DNA of 64,000 nucleotides, taken from contig NC_086375.1 in NCBI RefSeq assembly GCF_036588685.1, positions 43,431,270 through 43,495,269 of the forward strand. Reading direction: 5' to 3'. The notes beneath the pieces are model-generated. The model ran no database searches. It had not been told where the DNA came from and saw nothing but the letters and a program-made list of their open reading frames with translations. Source of the stretch: Mytilus trossulus (Eukaryota; Mollusca; Bivalvia; Mytilida; Mytilidae). Of this stretch, positions 34,560 to 48,800 are shown piece after piece (positions within the stretch are counted from its first letter, which is position 1; each line of letters opens with the position of its first letter). The position numbers were made by a program, and so were the translations under genes.

Positions 34560-35842
34560 TGATCATTATGATCATAAATGTGGATATGAAAGATATTAGA
34601 TCCTATGAAATATAAAAAAAAAATGAATGTGGGGGATTGAAATGTTTAAAGACATAATTTTATATGTCCTAGCTTAACTTTGTTATTGTTATATGAATCA
34701 TGTTTATGCTTTAAAACAATTGTGATATTTTATTTTATTGTTACATACTAATTACACTGTTTATTAAAAAAATGAAATCTGGTCACAAATATGATTTGCC
34801 TTCTTCTTTTGACTACTGACATGCTGATGATCTGGACATTACATTTAGCAAAGTAGATTGTTGTGGAGCTCTCACACACGTGGTGGTTGCTTACAGTAAC
34901 TTTTGTACAGAACACTTTTATAGAAAAAACATTAAAATAGTACGTTTATACATGATGCTTGCAATAAGTATTATCATAATGGCAGAGGTTATAATTGTTG
35001 TATGAATCATGACAAAAATCCTTAACAGACAAAAAAAAACTAAAGAAAAAGTACTTTTACTGCTGTTCCTCATCTTAACTTCATGATATATCCTTCAACA
35101 CTTGGCAAAAGTTCACAACTTACTTCTAGTAAATGATGGCACAAGTTTGAAATATATTTGCCTATTCCACTTATTTTCCAAATCACTGTCCATTTAGATA
35201 CCAAATTTGATTCACAGCAGGGATTTGTGTAACTTTTGTGTATGTGTGTTTGCTGGAGCACCCACATTGTCTTTAGTTTACAAATTGTGTCTCCATCTAT
35301 TGTAAAAATGGAAGCTACCTGCTACTATTAATGTTCAGCTACACAATGAAAGATGGCATGCATGTTTTCAAACTCTTTATTCTAGTCTTTGGCCTCTGAT
35401 TTGTGAAAGTTTGCTTTCTAAAAAAACATACAACTGCAGTTTTTGGCAAGTAGAAAATGTCTTAATAGAAAAGAAAGGATATGGGGTGTCCATTCATGCA
35501 CAAAAGTAGTAAATGAACAGCTAAAGAGACAAAAAGCAAAGGAACTGAGTTTCTTGATGTTCTTCTTGTAGATCATAAAACTGAAGCTTTTACAAACGAT
35601 ACTGAAAAGTCAAGCTGACAAAATAAATAGTAATGTCATTGAACCAACTACTTACATGTATCTTAAATAAGGCAAGGTGAACACGTAGTGACATGGGCAA
35701 ACGGTACTAAATCAAAAAGAAACAACGAAAATATAGTAAGCACTATTGTTAAATAAATGAACAATAAAGTGCAAAGCTGCTTCATTATTTCAAGTATGAA
35801 AGTAACCTATATTTCCAAAACTAATCATCATTACCTATATCT
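34560..35842. other. Spacer with no recognised feature
   Basis: AT-rich sequence. Short open frames on either strand have no recognisable domain, and I see no inverted or tandem structure worth naming. Confidence 0.6.
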
Positions 35843-37813
35843 TTTTATACGACCGCAAAAATTGAAATTTTTTTCGTCCTATATTGCTATCGCGTTGGCG
35901 TCGTCGTCTGCGTCGTTGTCTTCTGAATACTTTTAGTTTTCGCACTCTAACTTTAGTAAAAGTGAATAGAAATCTATGAAATTTTAGCACAAGGTTTATG
36001 ACCACAAAAGGAAGGTTGGGATTGATTTTAGGAGTTTTGTTCCCAATATTTTAGGAATTAGGGGCCAAAAAGGGCCCAAATAAGCATTTTCTTGGTTTTC
36101 ACACAATAACTTTAGTTTAAAGTAGATAGAAATCTATAAAATTTTGACACAAGGTTTATGACCACAAAAGGAAGGTTGGGATTGATTTTGGGAGTTTTGG
36201 TTCCAACAGTTTAGGAATTCGGGGCCAAAAAAGGGCACAAATAGGCATTATTATTGGTTTTTGCACAATAACTTTAGTTTAAGTAAATAGAAATCAATGA
36301 AATTTAAACACAAGGTTTATGACCACAAAAGGAAGGCTGGTATTGATTTTGGGAGTTGAGGTCCCAACAGTTTAGGAATTAGGGGCCAAAAGGGACCCAA
36401 ATAAGCAATTTTCTTGGTTTTCGCACCATAACTTTTATAGTATTAGTAAATAGAAATCTTTGAAATTTAAACACAAGGTTTATGACCATAAAAGGAAGGT
36501 TGGTAAAAATTTAACTTTGTTTGATTTCATCAAAAATTGAATAATTGGGGTTCTTTGATATGCTGAATCTAACTGTGTATGTAGATTCTTAATTTTTGGT
36601 CCGGTTTTCAAATTGGTCAACATTAAGGTCCAAAGGGTCCAAAATTAAACTTAGTTTGATTTTGACAAATAAAGAATCCTTGGGGTTTTTTGATATGCTG
36701 AATCTAAAAATGTACTTAGATTTTTTATTATTGGCCCAGTTTTCAAGTTGGTCCAAATCGGGGTCCAAAATTAAACTTGTTTGATTTCATCAAAAATTGG
36801 GAAAATGGGATTCTTTGACATGCCAAATCTAACTGTGTATGTAGATTCCTAATTTTTGGTCCTGTTTGTCAAATTGGTCTACATTAAATTCAAAAAGGGT
36901 CAAAAATTATACTTAGTCTGATTTTAACAAAAAATGAATTCTTGGGGTTCTTTGATATGCTGAATCCAAACATGTACTTAGATTTTTGATTATGGGCCCA
37001 GTTTTCAAGTTGGTCCAAATCAGGATCCAAAATTATTATATTAAGTATTGTGCAATAGCAAGAAATTTTCAATTGCACAGTACTCAGCAATAACAAGAAA
37101 TCTTCAATTGCACAGTATTGTGCAATAGCAATAAATTTTCAATTGCACAGTATTGTGCAATAGCAAGAAATCTTCAATTGCACAGTATTGTGCAATAGCA
37201 ATTATTTTCCATTGCACAGTATTGCGCAATAGCAAGAAATATCTAATTGCACAATATTGTGCAATAGCAAGAAATTTCAATTGGAGTTACCTTTCTTTGT
37301 CCAGAATAGTAGTTGAATCAACTTAAATCATTGTTTTATACAATATACAATGTATATTCACTTTTACTACGAACTGATAAATTAATACAATCTTTACCAT
37401 TCAGTGATAGCAAGCACTTTTTTTACAATTTAATATTTTATGATGTATTTAAATGAGTAATTGTTGTTGAAAACTCCATTGGAAATTTGAATTGAGATCG
37501 GTTTTGGAATAAAGGAAAGGGGGATTGGAAAAACAATTGAGGGGGGTGGGTCAATTTTTCTCAATTGAAATTTCATAAATAAAAAGAAAATTTCTTCAAA
37601 CATTTTTTAAGAGGATTAATATTCAACAGCACAGTGAATTGCTCAAAGGACAAAACTTTTTTTAAAGTTCATTAGACCACATTCATTCTGTGTTAGAAAC
37701 CTATGCTGTGTCAACTATTTAATCACAATCCAAATTTAGAACTGAATCCAGCTTGAAAGTTGTGTCCATACTTGCCCCAACCATTCAGGGTTCAACCTCT
37801 GCGTTCGTATAAA
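35843..37813. mobile_element. Composite TIR element, copy 2
   Basis: Starts TTTTATACGACCGCAAAA and ends GCGTTCGTATAAA. It carries the same order of parts as copy 1 at 18345-21158, in the same orientation: about four units of array (a), about four of array (b), then the short palindromic array (c) at 37041-37280 and a unique right part with TTATGATGTATTTAAATGAG. This copy is uninterrupted and has more units of array (c). No transposase is seen. Confidence 0.85.
37041..37280. repeat. Palindromic minisatellite, about 36-bp units
   Basis: About six to seven units alternate ATTGTGCAATAGCAAGAAAT and TTCAATTGCACAGTATTGTG. ATTGCACAGTATTGTGCAAT is itself a near-perfect palindrome, so each unit can fold. 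Copy 1 of the element (20450-20640) has roughly half as many units. Confidence 0.85.
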
Positions 37814-39680
37814 GCTGCGCCCTGTGGAGCATCTGATTTGGTGATGAAATATGAGGAGCTCTCAGCTCTGTTCCTCCCTCTCTTTTTTTTTTTTTACATT
37901 TGACAATTACAACAAATTAGTAGTCAAATGAATTGCTATGTAATATGACAGCCTCTATGTTTTAATCTTGCACATATGATACTATTAATATATAATACTA
38001 TATTCCCAGATTTGATGCAAAAATGAAGCATACGTGATCATCACCTGCCGAGTTAGTCACTTTCATAGCATGTTATCATTTGCACCGTAAAGCTTGCTTG
38101 TATTTCAAGACTCATGAAATTTGAAAATTCACAGACTTCCATTAAGTTCAATTTTGAGACATCGTCTGGCCTATATTCTTGCGCGTTTCTGTATAGTTAA
38201 TGCATCTAAACTATATAATTTTGCACACATGGTGACCGCCAAGTTTTTTTCTGAACTTATTGTTTAAAATATCTTTTACGTTTTTCTATGTAAGTTTTAA
38301 AGTTCCAGTGATTGAAATTAAAAGAGTGAGATTTATTTGATCCCGAAAATAAATGTAAAAGGGTAAATGTGCCCCTGTCATTACAAGGCAGCGCTCGCAC
38401 CAGCTAAGTGCAAAGGGGTTAATATAAGTTGTAATATCTTGTTTCTCAATCAACATTAAAATAAATATGTTTAAACTAAACCTGTTCTAAATCAGGAAAC
38501 GGTTGTTCCGTGGTTGTCATTTGTTGATGTGGTTCATATATATGTTTCTCGTTTCTCATTTGTTTATACGTAAAATCGTTAGTTTTCTTCAAGTGTTGTT
38601 ATTGTTTTACACTTGTTGGGACACGTCAAAGCTTGCTGTTCGGTGTGAACCAAGGCTCCGTGTTAAAGACCATACTTTTCTCTATATGATTGTTTACTTT
38701 TACACATTGTGACTTAGATAGAGAGTTGTCTCATTGTCACGCATACCACATCTTATTATATCTATTGACCGTAGTATATAGCATCTTGTTTTTTTTCCTT
38801 TGAATATTTAGTGCTTATAGTTGATATTTAACTGACCGTCCACAATTTATCTAGACTATGCTCTTTGCAGCTGTTTGAGTTTGGTGTGTGATGTTGGCAC
38901 TGTCTGTCTGGATCTTCGGATAACACCAGGATGTTTTCGAGCACATGTTCTCTTGACCACAGTTTGATTATATTAACACGACTCTCTTGAACTCATATTA
39001 AACATGATTCATCGGGGTTATGGTAAAACAAAATATCTAAGTAAAAACACATATGTCAAATTGTATGAGGTTAGAGCTGAGATCGGATATAGTTTTTTAT
39101 CTTCAATTTCTGCTAGATTTTAACTATTGCACAGATTTCGTCGTTTATCAGGGACTTGTATATCAGAACTTACGGAATTTTTCATGATATGTCATTGATT
39201 TATAGTATGATATTGTATTAACATCACTGTCTTCTTGTTCTCTCTCCCGTTTGGTGGTATATTGATTTAAAAATATTTGGCCACGTACAGTCGAAATGAG
39301 GTCATTTAATCCGATGCCATCTGAGAGGAGAATGCCATGCTCTCCTCGCTTAAAGAAAACTATCATTCTATTGTGTTGGTAAATTTGTTTTCGTCTTGAA
39401 TATGCATGCAATATTGCCACAAGGCATAGGTGGAATTCTTATCTGGTGCATTTGTGAAAAATATAAACACATTACACCATTGGTATGTGTTACGATTTTT
39501 AAATTGTATTGATGTATTTCAACTGATTTGATTTTTTCTTTTGTTAAAATTTATGTTTTTAAGTTTCCTAGTGGGATTTATATTAGACCAATGATACGTG
39601 AAATGCTATTGTGGTTGCTTATTTGCATTTCAGTTCCAAAATGAATGAAAGAAGTGAAAGCTTACACAAAATAACTAATA
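37814..39680. other. Spacer between convergent ARMC5 and kelch genes
   Basis: Holds an interspersed repeat at 38600-38760. Otherwise I see no gene. The region around 38860-39010 is less A/T-rich but closed in most frames. Confidence 0.6.
38600..38760 (-). repeat. Interspersed repeat (CACCGAACA / GAGACAACTCTC family)
   Basis: Read on the minus strand it contains TGACAATGAGACAACTCTC and GGAGCCTTGGTTCACACCGA, shared with 51785-51950 and, in part, 59820-59975 and 48700-48907. This is a dispersed family with no coding capacity. Confidence 0.7.
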
Positions 39681-39884
39681 TTTATTGGCATCGTTTATAG
39701 CACTTGCATAAAAAAATAAGTTGCATCTACAAGTGGTCGTATTTTGTTGTGACGACTTTTCTTAGACCAAAACATATACTTTTATCTCTTTGTAAAGCTT
39801 TTCATGTTTCCGAGGTACAGTTTTAAACTGACTAAAAAGTATAATTTCAGGCAAGATAGTGACATAATTGACTAGTGAAAAATT
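39681..39884 (-). terminator. Kelch gene 3' UTR with candidate poly(A) signal
   Basis: On the minus strand AATAAA lies at 39686-39681, about 200 bases beyond the stop at 39885. Confidence 0.5.
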
Positions 39885-42800
39885 CTACCACATTATATAT
39901 TTGTCATACAACAATATATCATCAAAATTAATATCTGTATTTGTGATAGGCACTTTAAGAACAACGCAATCAACGTTGACATAGCTAAAACTGTCTGGTA
40001 GCTGAAACGATTCTCTAATCTTCCGTCTCTTTGTGTTATAGCATTCAACCATTCTGACATCACAGTCCTTTTGATAACTTTTACCACCCATCAGATACAA
40101 ATTTCTTCCTAAAAATAAAGAGTTATTCCGCTTTGAATGGCATGACCATTACCTATATGTGTATTTCTGACTAGTATTTCTATCAAATTTATGCAAAGTA
40201 ATCATTTGTTGTCTGTCTTTTTATGATTTGTGTGGAACATGTTTGATACACGAATCTATTTTGTCTCGAATTCGAAATAATAACTTAAAGGTTGTTTATT
40301 GACGTGTTATTAGGGTGAAAAAAAGTTCTTTTGATAAAGGTTTCAAACGATGTAGGGCCCAATAAGTGGTATCGCCAAGCGTAAAATCTTAGGTAATCCT
40401 CTCTTTAAAGTGTTTGTCGGGAAAACTCACCCAACAGTACAACACCAGCATTTCCTCTTGGATTGAAAACATTAGGATGGAATATGTCCCAAATCCCGTC
40501 TTTTCTCGCATTGCCTTTCGTATGTGTGTTATAACTGCAAACGGCTCCCTCGTCTTTTTCTGAGAAAGTCTCTTGGTCAAATCCACGTCCTAAAGATAAA
40601 AACTTTTAATAAGATATACATGACAATATCATCAAATATTATAACAACGATTGGTTCAGTGCAGTTGTACATTTCTCTGACCCATTTTCGGCGGTGAAAC
40701 TGATGTTATCTAAGTGTTCAAGTAAGCTACTTCGTGTGATGTTTAATTTCATGGATGTTTTTTAGAAATGATCATAAGAGAATATAATAGTCATATTTCA
40801 TTGTATGTTTGATGATCTTTGTTCATAATACCAGTATTTTTCAGCTTTGAAAATCTTTTAATTCAAAATCTATTTGGTGACAGATACAAACCTCCTATAA
40901 CTACCACTCTTTTTCCAACTGAGATCATATTATGCTTTTCTCTTTCATGTGGGAGAATTACTCCAGGAAGAGGCTCTGTCCACTCATTAGTGATGGGGTC
41001 GTATGTCCTAAGAGTAAAAAGAAGAAATATTGACAACAATCGAGTTTTATCTTTTTGGTAGCTTTATTCTACTTTGTATGGTATGGTGGTATCCAGAGAG
41101 GGTCTGGTCTGCGTTGTATCATTAGAATTTAACAAGATTCCTACGTTTTCGTTTTCTTTTCAATCAAATTTGATACCGCCCGTATGAAACTCTGCATAGG
41201 GGTACTTTTTGTATGCCTTTTTCTGTGTGTGCTTTTTGTTATATATATCACTAGTATTTCGGTATTTGTTGGGAAACAAAAACAAATGCTGCAACCCAAA
41301 TTAATGACTAGAATCTTTTCATATTTTCTTCATTATAGTTGCCAAAATATATACACACGTATAAAATTATAATACATGTATATCACTAAAATATTAAAAT
41401 TTACGGAGATTTGTAATTTTGTCTAGAACTGTACCGATTTCCCTAATATTTTATGTTAAATAGTTATTAAAAAATATATAAACAATAAACGCTTATTTAA
41501 ATAAAATAGGTTGCTCACTCTTTACCATAGTTCAGGGTATACAATACATAAGTAGTTTAATGTAATATTGAAGAGTTTTTTTTTAATAGAACCTCCTTTG
41601 TTTTTGCGGTAATTACTTATTAAAAAGAAATTAAAATAAACAAAGCTAGTAAAGTAATTGTCCATCCCACGGAACAAAAACATTTAATTATTAATAAATT
41701 TGTTTAAACACGACAAAATGGGTACAAACGAACACACTGTCAACAAGAATAATTTTAACGTATAAAATTTCAAAGCGTTTCACTCTCTGTTTTAATTCTT
41801 TCATTATTTCACCTGACTCATAGAATGGTATGAATCACTCATTATAATTTTTCAATTTTTCAGGTGTTTTAACGGTTTTTGGAAACAGTTGATTCTTGCT
41901 TATAGACAATGCAATTTGTTCGATTTTTTATGTTAATTGTACTTTTTTCATATTTTATTGATAGAACAGGGGAAAAGACAAAGCATCATAATAATTCATT
42001 GTTTTTCTTTTATAAAAAAGTGTGAGTCACATTATGGTTTTACCTCTCGACATTATACAAGATGTTGCTAGTTTTCTATTGAATATAAACGATTTCAAGT
42101 AAATGCATAAAATGTAAAGAATAAATAGTTTCAAAATAAAATAATGTTTGTCCATGTTTTTCCAAAAAGGTTTAATTCTATAGTATCTATTGATCAATTG
42201 AAATGATTGCAATGCTCTATATATTTTTGTTAGCTATTCCATTATAACATATATTTGTCAACGTTTACATTCTTTATTAATCACCAATAGTAATTAAAAG
42301 TCAAGACTCTACAAAATATGATTTTTATCAGTTTAAAATAATTTCTAATTCTATTCTGTAAATAAAAAAGAAGAGAAGAGAGTTCAGTAAATATAAAGAA
42401 CTATTTATTAAATAATAAATTGGATGATTTGTGTTAATATAATTATGATTTATCAAAAATAAACGTGTTAAGAAATAAAGCTTAGTGTTAATAATTTTTT
42501 ATTTTATTTGTAGAATGAAGGAAAACGTTTGACTTTTCATTCTAATTCGTCTGACACAAATAAATTTCTCGGACGTTGCTCTTGGCAAATACACAAGCGG
42601 CTAATTAAAAAGCCGAAGGAAAACGACCTCGCTCGCATTGACTTGTGACTCATTTTGAGTTAATGAATGATTTTTTTTTAATACTGGCACGTTTATAAAA
42701 AAATATCTAATGTCCAATTTCCTAGGATAATGACCCAAATAATGAAAAAATATTATGACAGATGTCAATGATTTAGATTTTATCATTTTTTTAAAGACCG

Positions 42801-45800
42801 TTTATGAAAAAATATCTGTTAAATATTGAAAAGAAATTCAAGCAGAAAATTTGTAGTGTTAACTTTCAGTTTTCAGTAAGGTATCTTCTTTGGTGAATCG
42901 ATGCAGTTAATAGTTTGTTTATTTTGAAATATAACAAACCAAATAACGCCCCTTTATTTAACGAGGATTACTAGCAACAAGAAAGATATTTAAGCTAACG
43001 ATAGTTTCCTAATGAAATTGTATTTTTCAACTATTAATTTATATATGTTGTGTACAAGTTATCATTTTGTACAAATTATAATTTGTACACAAATATTGTA
43101 CAAATTATAATTTGTATTTTGACTTTGTACAAATTGTAATTTGTACAAAAAGTGCTTGTACAAATTACAATTGGACAAAAAATCACTTATAACTTGTACA
43201 ATAATTTATCATATGGATTTTGGAGAAACAGCATTGATACACATTATTGAATTGCTATCAAATGACAACACATTACACCTAGGTTTAAAAATTCAAAAGT
43301 CAGTATTTTATCATTTGTTTGAGCAGGTGATCTAGTGATTTATGGAATCTTATTTTGCAAACCATCATTTCACTCTCAATTCGATGACGACCTGTTTTCC
43401 CTTTAGCTGCTTCACATATATAGAGCAAACGTTGAAGCTCAGGAACCGTTGCTGTGAATGAACATGTGTATTTGTTTATTGAAAAAATAATATTTTATGA
43501 AAATAAACCATTGCAAAGAGCGTACACCTGCTGGAACCCCTGGCTCCAAATAATAGACTGATTTTATAAGTTAACTTTCACGTAATGTTTTAAAATAACT
43601 ACCCAATCCATGCACCTCAGATTGAGATTTTCTGCTCTTTCTTAAAATTGTTATTTTTTATATTATACGTTTATGAAGGATTTAAAATATCAACTTTATG
43701 TGCTTGTCTCGATTTTGCTGATGTACTATGAACTTTCTTACTATTATTATTATATATGTAGTTTTGAATAAAAAAAAAAAACTCAAAAATAACGATAAGT
43801 CAAGCACTACTTTCAAATGATATTTTTTTAAGGATAAAGTAGTAGGTTTTAACAATTTGAAAAAAATCCTTTTTGTTTACTTTTTTTTCTCTCAAAAATT
43901 TCGAAGATCTAACTGCCTTTTATATTTGTGTAAAAACGGTGTATTTTGTTAATAAGGTTTGGTGTGTAGTCAGTTAACTACAATTATATTGTGTGAATCA
44001 GTGCATTTTTTCACCAAAATTCATATTTGAAACTGTTGTACAAGTTATAAGTGAATTTTGGTCAAATGTTGTACAAATTACAATTTGAACAAGCACGTTT
44101 TGTACAAATTATAATTTGTACAAAGTCAAAATACAAATTATAATTTGTACAATATTTTTGTACAAATTATAATTTGTACAAAATGATAACTTGTACACAA
44201 CATATATATATATATATATAAATTAATTAACATCTATGTCAGTTCATTCATCATCGTAAGATACAGATATGTCAGATGCGGAAACAGGATTTTGAAAAAG
44301 GGCCCTCATACTAGACTCAGTTTGGAGTGGAATATGTAAACCATTTGGATAAACAACAAATATGGCTCTAAAAGGGGACGGGATGCCTGCCCCTCCCCCT
44401 AATTTCTAATAAGATTTATCAAATTTCTAACAATAGAGATAATAAGTATACTAAATAGTTTTGAGCTGCATTGTAGTTTTCAGCAGAGCGACTATACATA
44501 CTAGCTTACTAGGTCATACATACCTTACCAAGGTCATCCTTTAGACAACTTACAATAAAATACTTTGTAAAGGATACACATACTTCTGTTAAAGTATTAG
44601 GAAGATGGATACGTATCACTGGTAAAAGAAATTTATATTTATCTCAAAAATTTCTCTTAACTGTAAAACATTTAACCAAATCATACAAAGTACAAAATGA
44701 ACAATTTACAGGATATGGGCTCGATAATATGAAGCTTCGATTCGTGTGTATTTAAGTGTTGACACCATCTAATTAACTATATATATATATCTTTATTCTG
44801 ACAAACCTTCGTAAATACAATGGTATACAGAAGTTACATGTAATAAATAACACAGTTATAAATTAGAGAAAACATAATATGTACACTATTTACAAATACA
44901 TGTATAAGTTTAGTTTAGCCAGGAGAACACACACATGAATTAATATGCCTTATAAATGTACATAGCTTTTTAAATATGATTGTTTTTTCATATTCATTAT
45001 TTCCTTAAATTTAATTATATTTGGATAATCAATATACTTTTTAGCGATATACTTTTGTCTTTCTATAGCCATAAATTTACACTTCATTACATAGTGGAAT
45101 TCATCTCCAAGATCTTTTAAGTCACATAGTTCGCATATTCTTTTATCTCTCTGATTTTTTTTCCATCTTCCACTTTCTATAGGTAATCTGTGGTTAATGA
45201 GTCTAAATTGACACAAAGTATAAATATCACGGGGTTCCAAAATGTCTAAATACTTTTCGAATCCGAAAAGTTCCTTAAAAAGGCGATAATTTAATGTTTT
45301 TGAGCTCGTTTGAATATCTGAGTACCATGTTTGTTTAAATTGATCTTGGAGAGATGTTCTTACAACAGTCTTTAACCAAATTTCATTTACACAAGTTTGA
45401 GATAACCATACATAAGATAAACCAGTTTCATTAAGGATAAATTCTATACATTTCATCCAATAAAGTTTAACATTATTTCCATGATATAAACTAAACATTA
45501 ATTTGTATGCAATTGCTGATAATTTACTGGGTTTGCTAAAAATCAGTTTCGCCCAGTATGAAATCATGCGAACCTTGATATCTAAACTAATAGGATAACG
45601 TCCTAATTCTCCATATATAACACAATTCGGGGTAGAAGATTTAAGATGTAGTAGAAGTTTACAAAATTTCAAATGAACCCTTTCTAATATATCATTATTT
45701 CCAAATCCCCAAATTTCACAGCCATAAAGTAAAACAGGTTTAACCAATTTATCAAATAAATCTAATTGACAGCTTATGGATAAGCCATGCTTTCTCCCCT

Positions 45801-48800
45801 TTTTGATAACTTCATACATGGCTCTCGTCGCCTTTTCTGCGAGATGCTTCTTGTTTGCTTTAAATGAGCCATTTTTTGAAAAATAAATCCCAAGATAATT
45901 AAACTCATTTACAATTTCTAAATCAGTATTACCATAATTAAATTTAAGATCAGCAGGTTGTCTACCATTGCAAAAAATCATGATTTTAGTCTTATCTACA
46001 TTGACTTTCATTTTCCAAACATCACAATACGATTCGAATTTTTCTAATAACAAATTAAGTTCTGTGGCTGATTCAGCCATTAATACAGTATCGTCTGCGT
46101 AAAGAATTGCAAACAGTTTAACATATATATCTAGTTCGTCTTCTAGGGCATCTGATATAGTTTTTAAGCCTATCAAATTCCCTTTACAAAAGAAATCTTC
46201 CAAATCGTTCAAAAAAAGCGAAAAAAGAAAAGGGGATAAATTCTCCCCTTGGCGTAGACCAATGTTACTTGGAAAATAATCAGATTTTTCACCATTGTAT
46301 GACAGGCATGATTTTATATCAGCATACATGTTATGAATAATCTTATACATATAACCATTAATATTATTTACTAACATCTTATACCATAAAGCATCTCTAG
46401 TCACTGTGTCAAATGCTTTCTCAAAATCGACAAAAGCACAGAACATTTTTTACTTTTTTAATTTCAAAATTTCAAAAAAAGAGTGTAATGTAAAGATACA
46501 ATCACAAGTTGAGTAACCATTTCGAAATCCACACTGATTTTCATTGAGTAGTAAAACTTCATCAGAGAATTTTGCAAGTCTATTACTTAAAATAGCTGTA
46601 AATAATTTACCCATACAACTTACAATAGTAATGGGTCTATAGTTTTTAGGATCAAACTTATTGCCTTTGTTTTTATAAAATGGCTTGATCGTTCCAATCA
46701 CCCAAGATACTGGTACTATTCCAGTTCTAAAAATCAGGTTAAACAATGCAGCATAAACATCAATAAAAAAATCACCAGAAGTCTTAATATATTCGTTAAT
46801 GATCATATCATCACCACAAGCTTTGTTATTTTTTAAATTCTTAATACATTTTAATATTTCTTCTTTCGTAATTGGACTATTCAAATTATCATTCAGTTCA
46901 TTCATCAAATTTGTATCATTTGTTGGCAAGTCAATTGGATCTGAGTTACCTGAGTTTAGCTCTTTGAAAAAGTTGAGTAAATCCTCAAAATCAATATTCG
47001 GTTGTTTTGAATGTTCGCGTTGGTTCAAAATTTTCCAATACTCTTTGGTGTTTTGAGATCTAAGATTTTTTAATTTTCGAGCCATATCTTTTTTATGTTT
47101 TTTAATAGCCTTGTCCATGACCTTTTTATATCTTTTCTCAGATTCTTTGACTTTATTAGATAATAAAGGCGAAGGCCTCGCCTTAAGCTTGCGCTTAAAT
47201 TTCCTATAATTCTGTCTCTCAAATTTACACTCAAGGTTAAACCAAGGTTTATCTCCCTTGATTTTGTATGCTCGTTTTTTCGGCTTGTCTGATCTTGTTC
47301 CTAAAGTTTCCCTTGCGGATTCTATTAGGATTAATCCGATCTCATCCACAAAAGAGTTTATCATGTCATCACTATCGAGTTGACGTCCGAAGACCTCCGA
47401 TGGTCATTTAGGCGTTATAGACATAAATATAGATATAAAAAGAAAGCGAACTCGTGCTATAAGTTGGTCTGTTTAATTTCATATTATAGATCAAAAATAT
47501 ATGTAAAACATCGATTTTTCCTGTATTAAAATTCCTTGTGTGGATCGAATCAGTCAACCAAATGATTTACCTTAGTTTCACTGTCAATTTTGACATTCTT
47601 TTCCTTAAAAAAAACTAAATACGCACAATGCACGCGCTATCCATTTTAAGCTAAGGGGTTAAATTGTAGTTCACATGAATACGAATCAATGAGGTCGAAT
47701 TATTCACTTTAAAGTGAATATTAATGTTTCTTAGCTTAATTTGACAAAATTAAACCATACTGGCTTAGAGCATACTGGCTACTAAAAGCAAATTATTACT
47801 CCACTATATATTTTCAATTTGATTGAACGAACCAAAAAAAAAAATCATGCTTTTTTTAAAAATAACAGACAACTATTGAAGATGAAGTATAAATTGAAAA
47901 AAAATCATATTCAGATCACTGTGTAGCCCTCGAGTTGGGGAACACATTGACAGCAGCAGTGCATTTGATATGTCTGGTTAAAATCTGCAACGAATAACAA
48001 ATAAAATGGATACAAATATATAGGCATGTCTTTTGCAATGGCATGTGTTAATTGCCGTTAATGTCTGAATCATGGTACAAGCATGCATGAGAATTAACAT
48101 TATATAGCCACCACTAATCTCACCATGAAGGAACTATATAACTATAAAATTAACTAAGAAGACAATGACTTCAACATTTAATTAAGCTAGAAGCACATAA
48201 GAACCATCTATTATAAAACTAGCTATTATCATGTGGTAAAATGGTCATAATTACTGAGACTGACCGGTGATTAAATCGGAGATTACGAGTCAATCTCAAC
48301 CATGACTCACGCTATTGTCTTTTTCAAAATCAATCATATTTTAATGAAATATGACAACTGGACATGGTCAGTTCAATAAATGCTCATTAGGTCGATTGTT
48401 GGACATTGGTTGGACAGCATTACTGTCCATTTCCCTGGCAGTAGGAAGTCCAACGAACCTGTAAGGTGTCAATCCCTTAAGATGACACGGAGATCATCTT
48501 AAGATTATAATAACGTATTTCTTTGAAAATATCATATTCTTGTCATTTTTGTTTGCATTGATTCATATGCGACATTGAGTCTTATTCGTTCGCTTTCGTT
48601 GAAAACTGAAATCCAAAAATAATTCAACCAAAGGCAAAAATTAAAAATATAATAAAAACACCAAACAAAAACACAAAAAGCAAGACTTGTGTTCGTGTGA
48701 TAACTGCCGGTATGTATTATAAGTTGTAGTTTTTGCTTTGTGTCGATCTGATGAATTGAGCCCTTTTCAACTGATTCTTATAGTTGATTCTTTTGTTTTG

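Noticed and set aside
37041-37280. Regularly spaced short repeats resembling a CRISPR array
   Set aside because: There are no unique spacers; units are palindromic minisatellite copies inside a transposon of a eukaryotic genome.
39893-40087. Second minus-strand frame over the last kelch exon
   Set aside because: It is an out-of-phase shadow; the exon chain requires the frame ending at 39885.
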